A stretch of 15,932 nt of DNA from KLAP211 sp964650085 (GCA_964650085.1 CAZYSE010000024.1:1-15932); one strand, 5' to 3'; numbered from the stretch's first letter, positions 1 to 6,775 are shown. Program-made: numbers and translations. Notes: generated by a model not told the origin, from the sequence alone.

Positions 1-1
1 A

Positions 2-1063
2 ATCTTCATAGGATTCTCTTTTCTTGCACTTGTTTTGTTTTCGAACTACATCAGTTTGATTTTGATTGCATACATAGTCGTAACGCTTTTTCATCCTGCG
101 TATAGATTTCTATCAAGTAAGTTGAATTCAGGGTTAGGGGTGGCGATATCAGTACTACTAGTTTTGATATTCCTACTAATACCTATATTCTTCATTTTAT
201 CCTTGACGACTGTAGAGATTAAAAACATTGTAGATTCCTTTACGGACCCTGTTAATTTAGCGAATCTGCAAAATAACATAGATCTGTTTGTAAACAGATT
301 TAACGAATTCTTAAGAAACTTCAACCTTGGGTCATTTGAAATAACTAGGGATCAGGTAAACATTGTTCAAGCTGTAAACAGCATCACACCAGACCAGATA
401 CTTCAAATAGTTCAAAGCACACTTTTCCCGTTCCTTCTAGATACGGCTAGTTTCTTTGGTCAGATACTATTTGGATTGTTCTTATTTATAATCTCGTTAA
501 TCTACTTGTTCCCAAATTACGAAAACCTTGGAAATATATTCAAAAAGTTCTCTCCAATTGAAGATAAGTTCGATGAATTAATCTACCAGAGATTTAGGAA
601 TACTTTGAAGGGAGTAGTGAGTGGGACTTTTGTAGTAGCACTATGTCAGGCAACTGCTGTTATCCTGCCTTTGATTGCGCTTAACGTAGGTGCTCCTGTT
701 CTGCTATGGTTAATCATGGTTGTGCTATCTGTTATCCCTATCGGATCTGGTTTAGTCTGGTTCCCAGCAGGATTGATTATGATTTTATCGGGCTTAAGTA
801 CAGGAAATATTCCTTCCGTATTCGCAGGAATTTTCGTGATTGTTTACTCTGCAATTATAATCAACGTTGTAGATACAGTCTTAAGACCAAGATTAATGAG
901 AAACTCTGTAGATATTCACCCAATGATTACTATCTTTAGTGTCTTAGGCGGAATCACTTTGTTCGGAATAATGGGAATTATTTACGGACCAGTATTAGTT
1001 GTGATGTATATCACGCTTACAGAAATATATAAAACCAAGTACTTGAGCAAAACAGATGAATAG
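2..1063 (+). CDS. AI-2E family transporter (UPF0118), 5' end outside window
   Basis: The reading frame is open from base 2. A TTG at 35 could be called as a start, but the residues before it (IGFSFLALVLF) continue the first membrane segment, so the true start is probably upstream and only a short N-terminus is missing. The visible protein is very hydrophobic: an N-terminal hairpin ending in a TLFHPAYRFL-type motif, a variable extracytoplasmic region, then a cluster of membrane segments. This cluster carries the family pattern of a Gly/Thr-rich helix, NVGAPVLLWLIM, and SVIPIGSGLVWFPAGL. The family (PF01594) includes TqsA and YdiK, with proposed roles in autoinducer-2 export or ion/solute transport. 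The substrate cannot be read from sequence. The stop overlaps the next start by 8 nt, suggesting co-translation. Confidence 0.88.
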   Translation: MFIGFSFLALVLFSNYISLILIAYIVVTLFHPAYRFLSSKLNSGLGVAISVLLVLIFLLIPIFFILSLTTVEIKNIVDSFTDPVNLANLQNNIDLFVNRFNEFLRNFNLGSFEITRDQVNIVQAVNSITPDQILQIVQSTLFPFLLDTASFFGQILFGLFLFIISLIYLFPNYENLGNIFKKFSPIEDKFDELIYQRFRNTLKGVVSGTFVVALCQATAVILPLIALNVGAPVLLWLIMVVLSVIPIGSGLVWFPAGLIMILSGLSTGNIPSVFAGIFVIVYSAIIINVVDTVLRPRLMRNSVDIHPMITIFSVLGGITLFGIMGIIYGPVLVVMYITLTEIYKTKYLSKTDE

Positions 1064-1334
1064 ATTTAAGAAATTTGGAAAGGGAGTAGTAGCTGCAATT
1101 CTTCTTGGAACTATTAGCTTTTTATCCTTCATGATTTACATGCTTCTTGTTGGAATTCCTAAAACTCAAGCCAGAAATTACTACAATGCTGCTGAAGATA
1201 TTTTAGACAATCTAATAGTAACTGAACAAGACGTTTTAAAAGCAACTAGCTATCTAGAAATTGCAATCAACTTCTGGCCAGAAGGTTACATTCAAGAAAG
1301 ATTAGATGAAGTTAACTCGCAAGTTCTCGAATAA
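1056..1334 (+). CDS. Small single-pass membrane protein, unknown function
   Basis: A 92-residue protein that I do not recognise. A basic N-terminus (MNRFKKFGKG) is followed by one membrane segment at about residues 10-33. After it comes a polar, helix-prone region of about 55 residues (RNYYNAAEDIL... SYLEIAINFWPEGYIQERL) that resembles a single TPR-like helical hairpin; that resemblance is an impression only. The basic N-terminus suggests the tail is outside the cytoplasm. The start overlaps the end of the transporter gene by 8 nt, so the two are probably one transcription unit. Its 3' end overlaps the convergent umuD gene by 23 nt, so the two transcripts would be complementary there. Confidence 0.7.
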   Translation: MNRFKKFGKGVVAAILLGTISFLSFMIYMLLVGIPKTQARNYYNAAEDILDNLIVTEQDVLKATSYLEIAINFWPEGYIQERLDEVNSQVLE

Positions 1335-1755
1335 CTGTCTTCACAACACCCCAAATTTGAAAACTCATCTCCGAAGTAATATTAATGATTGGAAAGTTGT
1401 CGTTTTCTGGGACAAGCTGCACTTGTCCGGCATTTTTATGAAGTCGCTTTACCGTTAAGTCACCGTCGATTACAGCGATAACAATTGACCCATTTTTCGC
1501 ATCAAGTGCTTTGTCTACAACTAGGACGTCCCCGGAGAAGATTCCAGCGTTAATCATGGAGTCGCCTTTAACTCGTACAAAAAATGTCGCCGCCGGGTGT
1601 TTAATTAATAGTTCATTAAGGTCAATCGTCTTGTCGATAAAATCGTCAGCTGGAGATGGGAAGCCTGCCTTAACAGATTCTGAATAAAGTGGGATTGGGT
1701 GCTTCGTCCCATTCCCTATAAATCCATAAATAGCTGCGACGCTTGTACTTTTCAT
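1312..1755 (-). CDS. umuD: UmuD-like S24 self-cleaving SOS protein
   Basis: A 147-residue S24-family protein close to E. coli UmuD (139 aa) in length and motifs. It contains KAGFPSPADDFIDKTIDLNE, the matching cleavage region, with the scissile bond expected between A30 and G31. It then has HPAATFFVRVKGDSM, with catalytic Ser66, and GDLTVKRL, with catalytic Lys103. There is no N-terminal helix-turn-helix, so it is not a LexA repressor. In known systems UmuD is cleaved on RecA filaments and UmuD' activates the translesion polymerase UmuC (Pol V). Here the cleavage dipeptide is Ala-Gly, as in LexA, rather than the Cys-Gly of E. coli UmuD. No umuC or dinB is in the window. Its ATG shares one base with the mltG stop (TAATG), so it is translationally coupled to a cell-wall gene. 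A GAGGG about 9 nt upstream could serve as a weak ribosome site. Confidence 0.9.
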   Translation of the reverse strand: MKSTSVAAIYGFIGNGTKHPIPLYSESVKAGFPSPADDFIDKTIDLNELLIKHPAATFFVRVKGDSMINAGIFSGDVLVVDKALDAKNGSIVIAVIDGDLTVKRLHKNAGQVQLVPENDNFPIINITSEMSFQIWGVVKTVIRELAS

Positions 1756-2810
1756 TAATTAAACCCTCTAATTTCCCGAACTTTGTTCAGGTGTTCTTCG
1801 TAGGTTACTGATAAGTATGAATTTCCACTATCATCATGGAAGAAGAAAAAGAATCCTGTTTGGTCGGGATACAGCGCAGCTTTGAGTGAGTTAATTCCGG
1901 GATTATTAATTGGAGTAGGAGGTAGCCCATCAGACTGGTAAGTATTGTAAGGTGATTGGATTAAGGTATCCTCGATTAGTGCTGCAGCATCGCCTTTTTT
2001 CGTTACATAGTTAACTGTAGCATCTGATTGAAGCCTCATTCCAACACGTAATCTATTGTGGAAAATACTTGAGATAACTTCTTTTCTATCTACACCGCTA
2101 GCTTCCTTTTCTACAATAGCGGCAAGAGTTAATCCTTTATAGAACGAGTTAACTTCCATAGAACCTAGCGCTAGATTATCCATGTTGAATGCCTCTGTTA
2201 CTTTGAGTATGAAGTTACCTAGAATTGTGTCCAAGATTTGAATTGTAGTGAATTCAGGTAAGAATTCATATGTATCAGGGAAAAGGAATCCTTCTAATAT
2301 TGCTCCAGTTGGAAGGTGAGTAGAAAGAAATGCTGCATTAGTAGGAGAAAGCAATGTTAAGTTTGGTGCATTCACAAAAGCTATGAATTCAGCTTCTGAG
2401 AAAACAGCTTCTGAACCTAGTTCTTCGACTATTACTTTAGCAATCTGGTCTGATCTAAGTCCTTCTTTTATAGTTACATTTATTCCAGGTTTAAATACTC
2501 CTTTTTCTAGAATGGTTATCAGCTCTGTTAAAGAAAGTTCTCCTCTAGGAATTACGTAATCACCAACTTTAACTTCGGGATTAATGTCATTTATCTTTAA
2601 GTAGATCTTAATAATTTCTTCATTTTTTACTAACCCAAGCTTTTCTAATTCCACAAGCAGAGTATTGAAGCTTTCGCCCTCAACCACTGAAAAAGAAATA
2701 GGTTCCTCGATGCTAGCGACGTAATTTACAGATTCGTCGTAGGTTTTATAAGCTACTAAACCTCCGCCTATTAATACAATCAGGATTATTAAAAAAATGA
2801 ACTTCTTCAT
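1755..2810 (-). CDS. mltG: Endolytic murein transglycosylase MltG (YceG-like)
   Basis: A 351-residue inner-membrane protein. One N-terminal membrane anchor spans residues 4-20, followed by a LysM-like part at about 35-105 (SFNTLLVELEKLGLV, VKVGDYVIPRG). The YceG catalytic domain follows. Family motifs are IKEGLRSDQIA at 114-124, LEGFLFPDTYEF at 172-183, AAIVEKEA with the predicted catalytic Glu234 (equivalent to E. coli Glu218), HNRLRVGMRLQSDATVNY, and SPYNTYQSDGLPPTPINNPG. MltG cuts nascent glycan strands next to the elongation synthases, forming a 1,6-anhydro end and setting strand length. Length and motifs are complete. It lies between ruvX (9 nt) and umuD (1-nt overlap), in one operon. 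An mltG-yqgF pairing is common in bacteria; umuD behind it is not. Confidence 0.95.
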   Translation of the reverse strand: MKKFIFLIILIVLIGGGLVAYKTYDESVNYVASIEEPISFSVVEGESFNTLLVELEKLGLVKNEEIIKIYLKINDINPEVKVGDYVIPRGELSLTELITILEKGVFKPGINVTIKEGLRSDQIAKVIVEELGSEAVFSEAEFIAFVNAPNLTLLSPTNAAFLSTHLPTGAILEGFLFPDTYEFLPEFTTIQILDTILGNFILKVTEAFNMDNLALGSMEVNSFYKGLTLAAIVEKEASGVDRKEVISSIFHNRLRVGMRLQSDATVNYVTKKGDAAALIEDTLIQSPYNTYQSDGLPPTPINNPGINSLKAALYPDQTGFFFFFHDDSGNSYLSVTYEEHLNKVREIRGFN

Positions 2811-2819
2811 AGGTTGTTA

Positions 2820-3206
2820 TTAAGATTTTAAAGTGTCTAAATATTCTTGTAGTATTTGTCTTGCAGATTCGGAGTCTATATTCTTGTTCTTTATCTCTTT
2901 AAGGTTCACCTTTGCAATTTCGGATGTATAGAACTCGTTGATTAAAACAGTCTTGATGCCTTGCTCAACATAGTGATCCACAACCTTTTGTATGCTAATC
3001 ATATTTCGATTCTCTCCTTTGTAAGTTGGGTCGCCAATTACGATAGCCGTAGGAGAGTGTTTTGCAACTAATTTATCGAGTGCGGTTAACAGCGATTCAA
3101 CGTTTTTGTAACCAGTAATTAGCTGTCCAGCGAATGCAAAATTTTCAGTTTCATCTGAATAGGCAAAACCTGTCTTTTTTTCTCCGTAGTCTAGTGCAAT
3201 TACCAT
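2820..3206 (-). CDS. ruvX: RuvX/YqgF family putative pre-16S rRNA nuclease
   Basis: A 128-residue RNase H-fold protein. The first strand carries ALDYGEKKTGFAYSD (first acidic residue, family LDxGxKRIGVA). VIGDP corresponds to VVGLP. INEFYTSEIAK corresponds to the DERxTT region with the second acidic residue. DSESARQILQEYL supplies the C-terminal Asp. YqgF in E. coli processes the 5' end of 16S rRNA; family members were first annotated as Holliday junction resolvases. I chose the ATG at 3206 (MVIALDYG). An in-frame TTG three codons upstream (3215) would give 131 residues and lies 6 nt after a TATAAC on the minus strand, so a leaderless TTG start cannot be excluded. It is the first gene of the ruvX-mltG-umuD unit and is divergent from comF, 47 nt away. 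Confidence 0.87.
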   Translation of the reverse strand: MVIALDYGEKKTGFAYSDETENFAFAGQLITGYKNVESLLTALDKLVAKHSPTAIVIGDPTYKGENRNMISIQKVVDHYVEQGIKTVLINEFYTSEIAKVNLKEIKNKNIDSESARQILQEYLDTLKS

Positions 3207-3239
3207 GTACTGCAATACATTGTTATAAATAAAATTCTC

Positions 3240-3245
3240 TATAAA
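3240..3245 (+). promoter_or_regulatory. -10-like hexamer immediately upstream of comF
   Basis: TATAAA ends 8 nt before the comF ATG at 3254. With the usual -10 to start spacing, transcription would begin at or next to the A of the start codon, giving a leaderless mRNA. No clear -35 hexamer is visible. The spacer is shared with the divergent ruvX gene. Confidence 0.4.
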
Positions 3246-3253
3246 ATCGGCTT

Positions 3254-3928
3254 ATGGATTTCAATAGATTATATCTTAATAACTGCTTTTTATGTTCTGT
3301 CGACTCGGCAATAATTTGCCTGGAATGCTTTGATAAGTATATTAGAAGGACTAATCCGCAGAAATGTCATGTTTGCGGAAAGGTTGTTTATTCGGGATTA
3401 TTGCATAAGGAATGCAAAGATTATACCTATTTAGACGGTGTGGTCTACCTTTCGGAGTATTCCGAATTGATTAGAGAGCTAATTTTTCTAGGCAAATATA
3501 GCGGTTCGTACATAATATTCAAGGAATTAGCTGAGTATTTAATAACTTGTAGAAGCGTAGAATTTAATGCAGATAAGGCTTTGATAACGAGTGTGCCATT
3601 GCATAACAGCCGATTTCTTGAGCGGGGCTTCAACCAAGCAGAAATCTTTGGGAAACATGTGGGTAAACTCATCAAAATACCATATTTGAACCTGTTGAGC
3701 AGGAAACGTAAGAGCAAAAAGCAGTCTAATCTTGATAAAGAAGAGCGATTTAGTAATATTGCCAACTTATTTGAAGTAAGAATGAAGTCATCTTTACTCA
3801 ATTCCTTTGAGCGGATATACATTTGCGACGATATCTACACAACGGGTAGAACGCTAGGAGAGTGTGCCAAGGCCTTGCGAGAGGTCTATCAAGGTGAAAT
3901 TATTGGGGTAGTAGTGGCTAAAGTATAG
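3254..3928 (+). CDS. comF: ComF family phosphoribosyltransferase-like protein
   Basis: A 224-residue ComF/GntX-type protein. The N-terminal zinc-ribbon region has Cys11, Cys14, Cys22, Cys25, Cys38, Cys41 and Cys54 in CxxC-type pairs. A type I phosphoribosyltransferase fold follows, with the family signature ERGFNQAE at 123-130, a KKQSNLDKEERFSNIANLF stretch matching the usual K-Q-L-R-N pattern, and the PRPP loop IYICDDIYTTGRTL at 188-201 with Asp192/Asp193. In Bacillus and Haemophilus, ComF is needed for DNA uptake, where it works with the ComFA helicase. In CPR bacteria it is often kept with a minimal competence/pilus set. No comFA or comEC is present in this window. Confidence 0.92.
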   Translation: MDFNRLYLNNCFLCSVDSAIICLECFDKYIRRTNPQKCHVCGKVVYSGLLHKECKDYTYLDGVVYLSEYSELIRELIFLGKYSGSYIIFKELAEYLITCRSVEFNADKALITSVPLHNSRFLERGFNQAEIFGKHVGKLIKIPYLNLLSRKRKSKKQSNLDKEERFSNIANLFEVRMKSSLLNSFERIYICDDIYTTGRTLGECAKALREVYQGEIIGVVVAKV

Positions 3929-4005
3929 CTCGCCATAGGTCGAGAAAATCGAAATTCGAAGATCGAAAAATGAAAGTTCAAGGGGGTTTGTTTCCTCTAG
4001 TCGTC

Positions 4006-4025
4006 ATCCCTGCAAATGCAGGGAT
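4006..4025. repeat. REP-like palindrome (ATCCCTGCA/TGCAGGGAT)
   Basis: Nine-bp perfect arms (4006-4014 and 4017-4025) are separated by AA and preceded by CGTC. It shares the layout GTCAT-CCC...GGG-AT with the repeats at 4200 and 14694, so it is probably a member of the same dispersed extragenic palindrome group. It lies 77 nt after comF and is not followed by a T-run. Confidence 0.65.
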
Positions 4026-4199
4026 CTTGTGGATAGAGAATTATTTTATAGTAAGCACCAAGTAGGGTTAGCGACGCAGAGTAATGCTTTTGGAGGGAAG
4101 CTGCTTTAAAAGGATTAAAGAAGTTAAAGCCATAAACACGCTAATGTTTGGTAATTACCCAACACAGTGTCCCTTTCCATAACTCTACATAGCCACGAG

Positions 4200-4219
4200 A
4201 TTCCCGCCTGCGCGGGAAT
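4200..4219. repeat. dRS3-like palindrome (ATTCCCGC/GCGGGAAT)
   Basis: Eight-bp perfect arms (4200-4207, 4212-4219) enclose CTGC and are flanked by GAG on the left and GACGTC on the right. The pattern resembles the ATTCCC-N8-GGGAAT extragenic repeats known as dRS3 in Neisseria and as REP-type sequences elsewhere. The similarity is to the motif only and says nothing about ancestry. Confidence 0.7.
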
Positions 4220-4306
4220 GACGTCGGGGGAGGGATTCTCCTCAACCTAGGAATGGCAGCGAGCATTTCCGAACTTCTTACTTCTAGCTTCAAACTTCAT
4301 CTGTTA

Positions 4307-4315
4307 TGGTATAAT
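4307..4315 (+). promoter_or_regulatory. Extended -10 promoter of the tmRNA gene
   Basis: TGG-TATAAT is a consensus -10 with the TGn extension. No good -35 is visible about 17 nt upstream. Transcription would start near 4322, leaving a leader of about 40 nt to be removed (normally by RNase P) before the mature 5' end at 4364. Confidence 0.7.
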
Positions 4316-4363
4316 AGAGTAGGACATTCGCTTACAGGAACTGGAGAATACCGGTTTTTTAGA

Positions 4364-4816
4364 GGGGATGTTTAATCGACAGTAAACCCAAAAGTTAAGA
4401 GCAAGTAGAGGTTTGTTAGGAGTTCCTCTTAAAATAAATTTAACCTTTTCTGCGAAAGCGGGATCGTAGACGAAAACTAAACGTCAACAACACATTTTCA
4501 AATGTTGTTAACACAGTAGCAAATTTCTTTGCGCCAAAAGCACAATTAAACTTCGCTGCCTAAGTTAATAGCAGCGGCTCGAATAAAGTAGAACCGCCGT
4601 TTACATTCTCTTTCTCTTATGGGAGGTGTAAGCGTCACACAGTAAGAGTGGGTCGTTTAGCATTTCAGCTTTTTAGGTAAGCGACGAACGCATAAAAAGC
4701 ACTTAAAGATATTTTTTTAGTTTCGACTCTTTAAGGTAGTAAAAAAACTGAATAAACTTGTAAAACCGATAACTTTGAAGTTTACATGGACAGGGGGGAA
4801 CCCCTCATCTCCACCA
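4364..4816 (+). ncRNA. ssrA: tmRNA (transfer-messenger RNA)
   Basis: A complete one-piece tmRNA of about 453 nt. The 7-bp acceptor stem pairs GGGGATG (4364-4370) with CATCTCC (4806-4812) and keeps the G3-U wobble that identifies the RNA to alanyl-tRNA synthetase. The encoded ACCA tail ends it. Helix P2 is clear: GTAAAC 4382-4387 with GTTTAC 4780-4785, and AAAGTTA 4391-4397 with TAACTTT 4770-4776. A pseudoknot follows at the PK1 position (AGAGG 4407-4411 with CCTCT 4425-4429; GTTA 4415-4418 with TAAC 4441-4444). The tag reading frame ends in a stop within the loop of GCTGC...GCAGC, as is usual. With SmpB it would rescue stalled ribosomes. Oddities: only 11 nt lie between acceptor stem and P2, without the conserved GG of GGATTCGAC (only ATCGAC remains). 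The T-arm is AGGGG-GGAA-CCCCT, with a GNRA tetraloop instead of the seven-base T-loop. No smpB is in the window. Confidence 0.93.
4486..4563 (+). other. tmRNA proteolysis-tag reading frame, 25 residues
   Basis: The frame starts after CTAAACGTC, the usual position of the resume signal, and runs AAC AAC ACA ... to TAA at 4561-4563. The peptide begins NNTFSNVVNTVANFF and ends PKAQLNFAA. It is longer than the 10-residue E. coli tag and ends in FAA rather than LAA; long tags ending in F-A are known from mycoplasmas. The start is inferred by alignment with the -6 region of other tmRNAs. An AAC resume codon would be unusual, since many species use GCA or another G-initial codon. Confidence 0.7.
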
Positions 4817-5018
4817 ATTTTAAAAGCTCAAAGGTTAAAAGCTAAAAAGCCAAAAAACTCAGAGATGCATTGGTATTTTATGTTTGCGCCACGGCCTTAG
4901 AACCCTTTCCTTTCTATGTTTCACAGAAGCTTGGCAGCTATCTAGTCATTCCGACATTCTTTAGACCTTTAAACTTGCAGCCTTTCAACCTTCTTTCAGC
5001 CTTTTAATTTTATGCCTT

Positions 5019-5028
5019 NNNNNNNNNN
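5019..5028. other. Assembly gap (10 N)
   Basis: Ten undetermined bases, a typical scaffold filler. True gap length is unknown. The physical linkage between the comF/tmRNA side and the yidC side depends on the scaffolding. Confidence 0.97.
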
Positions 5029-5097
5029 GCGCTGAAGCTTCGTTGGATAAATTTCTTTTTAATCTTTGACCTTTAACCTTCAAACCTTTCCGTCTGA

Positions 5098-5106
5098 TGA
5101 TATAAT
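5098..5106 (+). promoter_or_regulatory. Extended -10 promoter of yidC
   Basis: TGA-TATAAT, a perfect extended -10, lies 28 nt upstream of the yidC ATG. The expected start near 5113 leaves a leader of about 20 nt with no Shine-Dalgarno sequence (pyrimidine-rich ACTTTTTCTGA just before ATG). Confidence 0.7.
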
Positions 5107-5134
5107 TGGAAGTTTATTACTTAACTTTTTCTGA

Positions 5135-6001
5135 ATGGATTTATTCACAATACTATTCTACCAGCCAATATTTAACCTCCTAGTTATTCTGTATAGAGCA
5201 TTTGGGGAGAACCTTGGACTTTCTATCATCGCCATCGGACTTCTTGTAAGATTGATCATGTTTCCTCTAACGCTTCGTCAGGCAAAAATGATGCCTAAAA
5301 ATATGGAAGCTAGAGAAAAGATGAATGAGATTAAAGAATTGTACAAAGACGACAAGGAAAAGTTGAACCAAGAGATGATCAAGCTCAACTCAGAATCTAT
5401 GCCATTTGTTCTTCAAGGTTGTCTACAGTTAATTCTTCAATTAATAGTATTTATTAATGTTGATAGAGTAATTAGAACAACTTTTGGAAGTGGAGCAACC
5501 GAATTCAATAGTCTGGCTTACTCGTTTGTACCTGGGTTTGCTCAAGATTATCAATTTAATGGCAACTTTTTAGGTATTTTTGATTTATCTCAGACTCCAG
5601 CCGCAGTATCGAATATGGGTGCTACAGCGATAATCTATATAGCAGTAGTGGTTTTGACCGGTATTGTACAATATTTCTCTATGAAACTGGCGTTTGGAGC
5701 ACAGACACAGATGACAGATACTATTGCTGCTCATAAGAAAGAAAAGGAAGCAAATAAAAAAGGCAAGAAGAAAGACTCAGAGACAAAAGAAGGCCAGAAT
5801 GAGGATATGTCTAAGATTATGGCTCAAACAACTAAACAAACTATGATTTTGCTGCCTATACTTTTGACACTTGGTGCCTATAATTTCCCAATAGGATTGA
5901 GTTTCTACTGGATTACACAGGGTGCGTTTGCTATAATTCAACAGCTTTATATTAACAAGGTAAATCTTAGATCCGTAAAGCAGATGCTAGAAAGCAAATA
6001 A
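5135..6001 (+). CDS. yidC: Membrane protein insertase YidC/Oxa1 family
   Basis: A 288-residue Oxa1-superfamily insertase without the large periplasmic domain of Gram-negative YidC. The first core helix (about 28-48, GLSIIAIGLLVRLIMFPLTL) contains Arg39, the conserved positive residue of the hydrophilic groove. A cytosolic helical hairpin follows (about 50-88, QAKMMPKNMEAREKMNEIKE...). More membrane segments lie near 92-112, 163-184, 236-256 and 262-278. An unusually basic cytosolic loop lies at 195-215 (KKEKEANKKGKKK) and may touch the ribosome. It inserts or folds membrane proteins, alone or with SecYEG. rplY follows after 22 nt. In many bacteria yidC sits with rnpA and rpmH; that context is absent here, but the assembly gap is 106 nt upstream. 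Confidence 0.95.
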   Translation: MDLFTILFYQPIFNLLVILYRAFGENLGLSIIAIGLLVRLIMFPLTLRQAKMMPKNMEAREKMNEIKELYKDDKEKLNQEMIKLNSESMPFVLQGCLQLILQLIVFINVDRVIRTTFGSGATEFNSLAYSFVPGFAQDYQFNGNFLGIFDLSQTPAAVSNMGATAIIYIAVVVLTGIVQYFSMKLAFGAQTQMTDTIAAHKKEKEANKKGKKKDSETKEGQNEDMSKIMAQTTKQTMILLPILLTLGAYNFPIGLSFYWITQGAFAIIQQLYINKVNLRSVKQMLESK

Positions 6002-6023
6002 TTTATTTTTTTATATTAGAGTT

Positions 6024-6689
6024 ATGAAACTCACAGCAAAGAAAAGAGAGATAACCGGAAGAAAGGTGAAAAATCTTAGAGCTCAAGGAATTGTGCCTGC
6101 TACGATTTACGGACCTAAAAGGGTATCTGAAAATATTCAAATCGATCGAAAAGATGCGAGCAAGATCTTCAAAGAAGTATCTTTCAACCAGTTTTTTGAT
6201 TTAGAACTAGAAGGTGAAAAATCAGTTAAAGCTCTTTTCAAAGAGGTTACTATTCACCCACTCAAAAATGAAGTTTTAAACATTGGTTTCTACCAAATTG
6301 ACGAAGACAGTAAAATCTCTGTTGATGTGCCAATTCACTTTGTTGGAGAAGCTCCAGCAGTTAAACAGAATCTTGGATTCTTGGTTACAAGTATGGATAC
6401 TGTTAAAGTTCACTGTTTCCCTAAAGACTTACCATCTGGATTTGAGGTTGACTTAAATTCATTGGAAAACGTTGGAGACACTGTACAAATTTCTACTCTT
6501 GTTCTACCTAAAGATGTTGAATTTGATTCAACTATTGATGAAAACTCAGCAATTGTATACATTGCAGCAGCTCAGAAACAAGAAGTTGAAGTTGTAGCAG
6601 CACCTGTTGAAGGAGAATTGAATGAGGACGGTACACCAAAGGTTGCAGCTGAAGGTGAAGTAGCAGCAGAAGGCGAGAAGAAAGAATAA
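6024..6689 (+). CDS. rplY: 50S ribosomal protein L25, long CTC form
   Basis: A 221-residue L25/TL5/CTC-family protein. Residues about 3-90 are the 5S rRNA-binding L25 barrel, with REITGRKVKNLRAQGIVPATIYG as its signature start. Residues about 97-185 are the TL5 C-terminal domain (VDVPIHFVGEAPAVKQNLG, DLPSGFEVDLNSLENVGDTV). The last 30 residues are an Ala/Glu-rich, probably disordered tail. The protein binds loop E of 5S rRNA on the large subunit. It starts 22 nt after yidC and probably shares its transcript; TATATT 6 nt upstream of the ATG could also give a separate leaderless message. A terminator follows at 6776. Confidence 0.95.
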   Translation: MKLTAKKREITGRKVKNLRAQGIVPATIYGPKRVSENIQIDRKDASKIFKEVSFNQFFDLELEGEKSVKALFKEVTIHPLKNEVLNIGFYQIDEDSKISVDVPIHFVGEAPAVKQNLGFLVTSMDTVKVHCFPKDLPSGFEVDLNSLENVGDTVQISTLVLPKDVEFDSTIDENSAIVYIAAAQKQEVEVVAAPVEGELNEDGTPKVAAEGEVAAEGEKKE

Positions 6690-6691
6690 TC

Positions 6692-6751
6692 ATATCACCC
6701 CTCTTTCCCCTCTTAAAATAAGAGGGGATGTCCGAAGGACAGGGGTGATAT
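6692..6751. repeat. Branched extragenic palindrome after rplY
   Basis: The outer arms ATATCACCCCT (6692-6702) and AGGGGTGATAT (6741-6751) pair perfectly over 11 bp. Inside are two further perfect hairpins: CCCCTCTT/AAGAGGGG (6707-6714, 6720-6727) and TGTCC/GGACA (6729-6733, 6737-6741; the final A is shared with the outer arm). The element can fold as a three-way junction. Such CCCCTCT...TCCGAAGGA...AGGGG elements look like dispersed non-coding repeats of CPR and other genomes (from memory, not checked). Confidence 0.75.
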
Positions 6752-6775
6752 TTACTAAGAAATGCTTAAAGAAGA

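Larger units (their letters stand above)
3929..4306. other. Intergenic spacer between comF and tmRNA
   Basis: No convincing coding frame is seen. The first 50 nt are a low-complexity run of TCGAAA/ATCGAA words. Two repetitive palindromes follow (4006-4025 and 4200-4219). Between them, roughly 4027-4190 is ordinary-looking sequence with two small stem possibilities: CTTTAA/TTAAAG at 4104-4120 and a GGTAATTACC palindrome around 4150-4159. I could not match it to SRP RNA, 6S RNA, RNase P RNA or a tRNA. An unrecognised small RNA there is possible but unsupported. Confidence 0.5.
4817..5134. other. Spacer between tmRNA and yidC with assembly gap
   Basis: No gene is seen. After the tmRNA there is a purine-rich run (AAAAGCTCAAAGGTTAAAAGC) and no T-run terminator. 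Around the gap the opposite strand shows the same kind of words (CCTTTAAACTTG, CCTTTCAACC, CCTTTAACCTTCAAACC), forming a loose inverted, low-complexity repeat. Such spacers are frequent in CPR assemblies and would explain why assembly broke here. Confidence 0.6.

Noticed and set aside
1312..1755. LexA repressor
   Set aside because: There is no N-terminal DNA-binding domain; length and GFPSPADD motif are those of UmuD.
3445..3822. Minus-strand open frame of 125 codons inside comF
   Set aside because: Shadow of a clear ComF coding region.
4060..4190. SRP RNA-like string (GGAGGGAAGCTGC) in the spacer before tmRNA
   Set aside because: The flanks do not form the SRP hairpin and the conserved GGUCCGGAAGGAAGCAGCC-type context is missing.
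4792..4816. Ordinary tRNA 3' end (CCA) indicating a separate tRNA gene
   Set aside because: The acceptor partner is 430 nt upstream and a tag frame lies between; it is the tmRNA tail.
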